From JBBQVS01 sp963792705 (GTDB lineage Bacteria; Chloroflexota; Ktedonobacteria; Ktedonobacterales; Ktedonobacteraceae): 64,000 nt of DNA. A program made the position numbers and the translations under genes. The stretch lies in assembly GCA_963792705.1 (NCBI GenBank), contig CAWBXD010000016.1:62001-126000 (forward strand). The letters are read 5' to 3'. This document shows, one piece after another, positions 61,857-64,000 of the stretch (position 1 is its first letter; each line of letters opens with the position of its first letter). Under the pieces are notes generated by a model. That model saw only the letters and a list, made by a program, of their open reading frames with translations, was not told where the DNA came from and made no database searches.

Positions 61857-63323
61857 ATGGCAAACCAAGAACAGCTTCAACGGCTTCAACAAGCAGTGAT
61901 GCAAACATGGAATAGGTGGAGATCAGATCATCCTGGCCTCCTCCTTGATCTTGACAATGCTGATGTGAGTGCAACCAACCTTGGGAGCTTTAACCTCTCT
62001 CACGCTCATTTGCGTGGAGCTAATCTCACCAATACTGATGGGAACAACGCAGACCTTAGTTATGCTCTCTTGATCGGCACCAATATGTCTACTGATGTTA
62101 CCCCATTGAGTAATGAGCAGGTCGTGCCAGCAACCCCCAATCTGACACTGCCCCACAAGAAGGTCAGTCGGAGGAAGGTGCTTGCTCTTGCTGGTACCGG
62201 GACACTCGTTCTGGTCGCTGGCGGGGGAGTCTGGCGTGCCACCGATCAAGGAGTGTTCAGCACTGGACAAGGACTCGCCTATCAGCCTTGGGACGAGTGG
62301 CGCACATCGACTAAGGGACCACTTAACCTCGTGCGTGCTGCCATCCTAGCCGCCAATCCGCATAACAGCCAACCCTGGCTCTTTCATGTCACCCAGACGC
62401 AGATCGAGTTGTTCGCCGATCTCCATCGCAATCTGGGAAGCGTTGATCCTTTCCTCATCGAGATGCATATTGGTCTGGGATGTGCTCTGGAAAACCTGCT
62501 GCTTGCGGCGGCAACCAATGGGTATAGCACCCACCTCACCTTGTCCCCAGATGCATCGGATGAGACTCTGGTTGCGCGGATTGATCTCACAGCAGGGAGT
62601 GTTCCTATCTCTGCTCTCTATCCCATGATCCCACTGCGTCACACCAATCGCTATCCCTATGACACCGCGCGTCCGGTGACACCCGCGACTCTGGATGCCC
62701 TGAGTGCGCTGGGCGATGAGCCCGATGTACGCGTCTTCTGGTTCGCCAGTGCAGAGAAGCGCAAGTCTGTCGGCGACCTTCTGGTGGAAGCGGCGCACGC
62801 GTTTGTGGCGGATAGCGCGCAGGATGGAGTGGATACCGGAACGTGGTGGCGTGGGACCTGGCAAGACATCCAGCAGCACCGCGATGGCATCACGCTTGAC
62901 GCGGCAGGGTTGCCCGACCTGACGCGAGCCATTGGGAAGATGTTGCCCTCCGTCTCGGTGGAGCAGCAAGATTCCTCGTTCTTGCAGAACACCGTTAATC
63001 AAGCTGGGACCGCCGCAGCGTTCGGTGTGCTCGCGATACACACGAAACAAGACAGGACACAACAAGTCCGCGCGGGCCGTGTGTGGCAACGCATGCACTT
63101 GTGGGCTACCAAAGAGGGACTTGCTATGCAACCGCTCAACCAAGCGACGGAGCGTGCGTCCAGAGAGATCGTCCTGGGCATCACTCCTCACTTTGGTGAC
63201 GCCCTACATTCGTTGATAGGCGATCCTACTTGGCAGACCATCCTGACCTTTCGCACTGGGTACTCCACACATGACGGACTACGCAGCCCACGCCGAGCGG
63301 TGAACGACGTGATAAAACTATGA
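61857..63323 (+). CDS. pentapeptide-repeat/twin-arginine/nitroreductase-like fusion protein
   Basis: 488 aa. Residues 33-77 contain degenerate pentapeptide repeats (NLSHAHLRGANL, NADLSYALLIG). SRRKVLALAGTG at 104-115 plus a following hydrophobic stretch resembles an internal Tat signal or membrane anchor. The C-terminal domain (about 150-488) is like the Acg family of FMN-binding nitroreductases, with AAILAANPHNSQPWLF, IPLRHTNRYPY and a C-terminal helical part. Acg proteins sequester or use flavin in stress responses. AAGGAG precedes the ATG. The unusual element is the repeat domain placed before the twin-arginine motif. Confidence 0.8.
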   Translation: MANQEQLQRLQQAVMQTWNRWRSDHPGLLLDLDNADVSATNLGSFNLSHAHLRGANLTNTDGNNADLSYALLIGTNMSTDVTPLSNEQVVPATPNLTLPHKKVSRRKVLALAGTGTLVLVAGGGVWRATDQGVFSTGQGLAYQPWDEWRTSTKGPLNLVRAAILAANPHNSQPWLFHVTQTQIELFADLHRNLGSVDPFLIEMHIGLGCALENLLLAAATNGYSTHLTLSPDASDETLVARIDLTAGSVPISALYPMIPLRHTNRYPYDTARPVTPATLDALSALGDEPDVRVFWFASAEKRKSVGDLLVEAAHAFVADSAQDGVDTGTWWRGTWQDIQQHRDGITLDAAGLPDLTRAIGKMLPSVSVEQQDSSFLQNTVNQAGTAAAFGVLAIHTKQDRTQQVRAGRVWQRMHLWATKEGLAMQPLNQATERASREIVLGITPHFGDALHSLIGDPTWQTILTFRTGYSTHDGLRSPRRAVNDVIKL

Positions 63324-63368
63324 TTACTGCTTGCCACCGCCAAGGAGATCGTCGTATGGGAGGAACGC

Positions 63369-64000
63369 ATGAAAATCTCGAAAATTGCTCTCTGGCTATC
63401 AGTGATCGATGCTCTCCTGGTGCTTCTCGCAAGTGCTTCTGGCATCTTACTCAAGAATATCTACGCTAGGGAAACCCCTTCCTGGGCCGCACAGGGGGTG
63501 AGCCAAGATATCGTCAATCTTGTCGCTGTCGTTGTTTTGTGCATTGCAGCCTATTTTGTCAATAAAGGATCAGTCAAGGCGTTCTTGATCTGGAGCGGAG
63601 TGCTGCTGTATCTGATCTACGCCTATGTCATCTATGCGTTTGATGTTCACTTGAACAGCCTGTTTCTGGTCTATGTGGCGATTCTTGGTGTATCTTTTTA
63701 TGCGCTTGTTGGTAGCGTAATACATATGCATCTGGACAGTCTCCACGCCTCTTTTTCTGCCACGACCAAAGCGAGACTGGTAGGTGTGTTCTTCCTGGTC
63801 CTTGGTATCATATTTTATTTGCTGTGGTTACGTGAGGATATCCCAGCTTTTGTAACAGGGACAATTCCGCTAAGTATCACCCAGGCCAATTTGCCGACCA
63901 ATCCTGTGCATATCTTAGATCTAGGACTCTATCTTCCTGCCATGCTTATGACAGCACTGTTGCTGTGGAGAAGAAAGTTCTTGGGCTACCTTCTCGCGGG
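63369..64000 (+). CDS. integral membrane protein, partial (runs off the window)
   Basis: An open frame from ATG 63369 (GGAGGAACGC upstream) to the last base without a stop, 210 codons so far. It starts MKISKIALWLSVIDALLVLL and has about six hydrophobic helices separated by short loops, including a His-containing IHMHLDSLH segment. No family recognised. It follows the nitroreductase fusion by 45 bp, so it is likely in the same operon. Confidence 0.75.
   Translation, partial: MKISKIALWLSVIDALLVLLASASGILLKNIYARETPSWAAQGVSQDIVNLVAVVVLCIAAYFVNKGSVKAFLIWSGVLLYLIYAYVIYAFDVHLNSLFLVYVAILGVSFYALVGSVIHMHLDSLHASFSATTKARLVGVFFLVLGIIFYLLWLREDIPAFVTGTIPLSITQANLPTNPVHILDLGLYLPAMLMTALLLWRRKFLGYLLA

Noticed and set aside
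62346..63191. 281-codon open frame on the minus strand
   Set aside because: It is antisense to the well-supported nitroreductase fusion and has arginine- and cysteine-rich shadow composition.

Overview
The window looks like a chromosomal segment of a Chloroflexota bacterium, most likely a member of the Ktedonobacteria. This is inferred from protein style, not proven: a B12-dependent (class II) ribonucleotide reductase carrying an intein, many NarL/LuxR-type kinase-regulator pairs, an AfsR-like NB-ARC/TPR regulator, a deazaflavin (F420)-type oxidoreductase and several small lineage-restricted proteins. Base composition is moderate and somewhat more GC-rich after about 55.7 kb. No rRNA, tRNA, CRISPR array or intact transposase was found.

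Layout. 1-5.3 kb: a frame-disrupted SGNH hydrolase coupled to an SDR, a divergent TetR regulator, a site-2 protease with a Tyr/Gln-rich tail, and CinA. 5.6-9.1 kb: nrdJ interrupted at its active-site NPC motif by a 365-residue LAGLIDADG intein. 9.5-13.3 kb: an alpha/beta hydrolase, a relic of an FAD-linked oxidase, Tag glycosylase, a DyP peroxidase and a frame-disrupted membrane protein. 13.4-27.8 kb: two histidine kinase/response regulator pairs flank a MerR regulator with a textbook 19-bp-spacer promoter, a membrane-anchored beta-propeller, the one-carbon pair FchA-FolD, and a large RND efflux pump. 28.0-31.4 kb: a three-gene cassette with its own near-consensus promoter. A 589-aa helical protein carries an amyloid-like motif near its N-terminus, an SPFH-like coiled-coil protein follows, and a 129-aa protein carries the same motif at its C-terminus. 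This is the strongest candidate for an undescribed system. It resembles the sensor/effector arrangement of bacterial amyloid signalling, but no NLR ATPase is visible.

31.4-47 kb: an endonuclease III homologue, a frame-disrupted TetR next to an SDR, a methyltransferase, an inverted-repeat-dense block that may be a structured RNA or the end of a decayed element, small membrane proteins, an AfsR-like regulator, a run of small signalling and flavin genes, a HIT protein overlapping an alpha/beta hydrolase, a 3-hydroxyacyl-CoA dehydrogenase, an aldo/keto reductase, and a TetX-like FAD monooxygenase under a TetR gene with a leaderless, operator-embedded promoter. An IS6-type transposase relic abuts the monooxygenase. 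47-54.9 kb: a DUF2171-like membrane protein, a three-gene ABC-2 exporter with one frame-disrupted permease, two methyltransferases followed by a HAD relic, a VOC protein, an SDR and a coiled-coil protein. 55-64 kb: an aldehyde dehydrogenase, a PanE-like reductase, an F420-type reductase, a VIT1-family transporter, membrane proteins and a pentapeptide/twin-arginine/nitroreductase fusion, with two copies of a 62-63-bp intergenic repeat.

Four genes (SGNH hydrolase, 12.65-kb membrane protein, 32.2-kb TetR, 49-kb permease) are each restored by a one-base change, three of them in short T/A runs. Residual assembly errors are therefore as likely as genuine decay.
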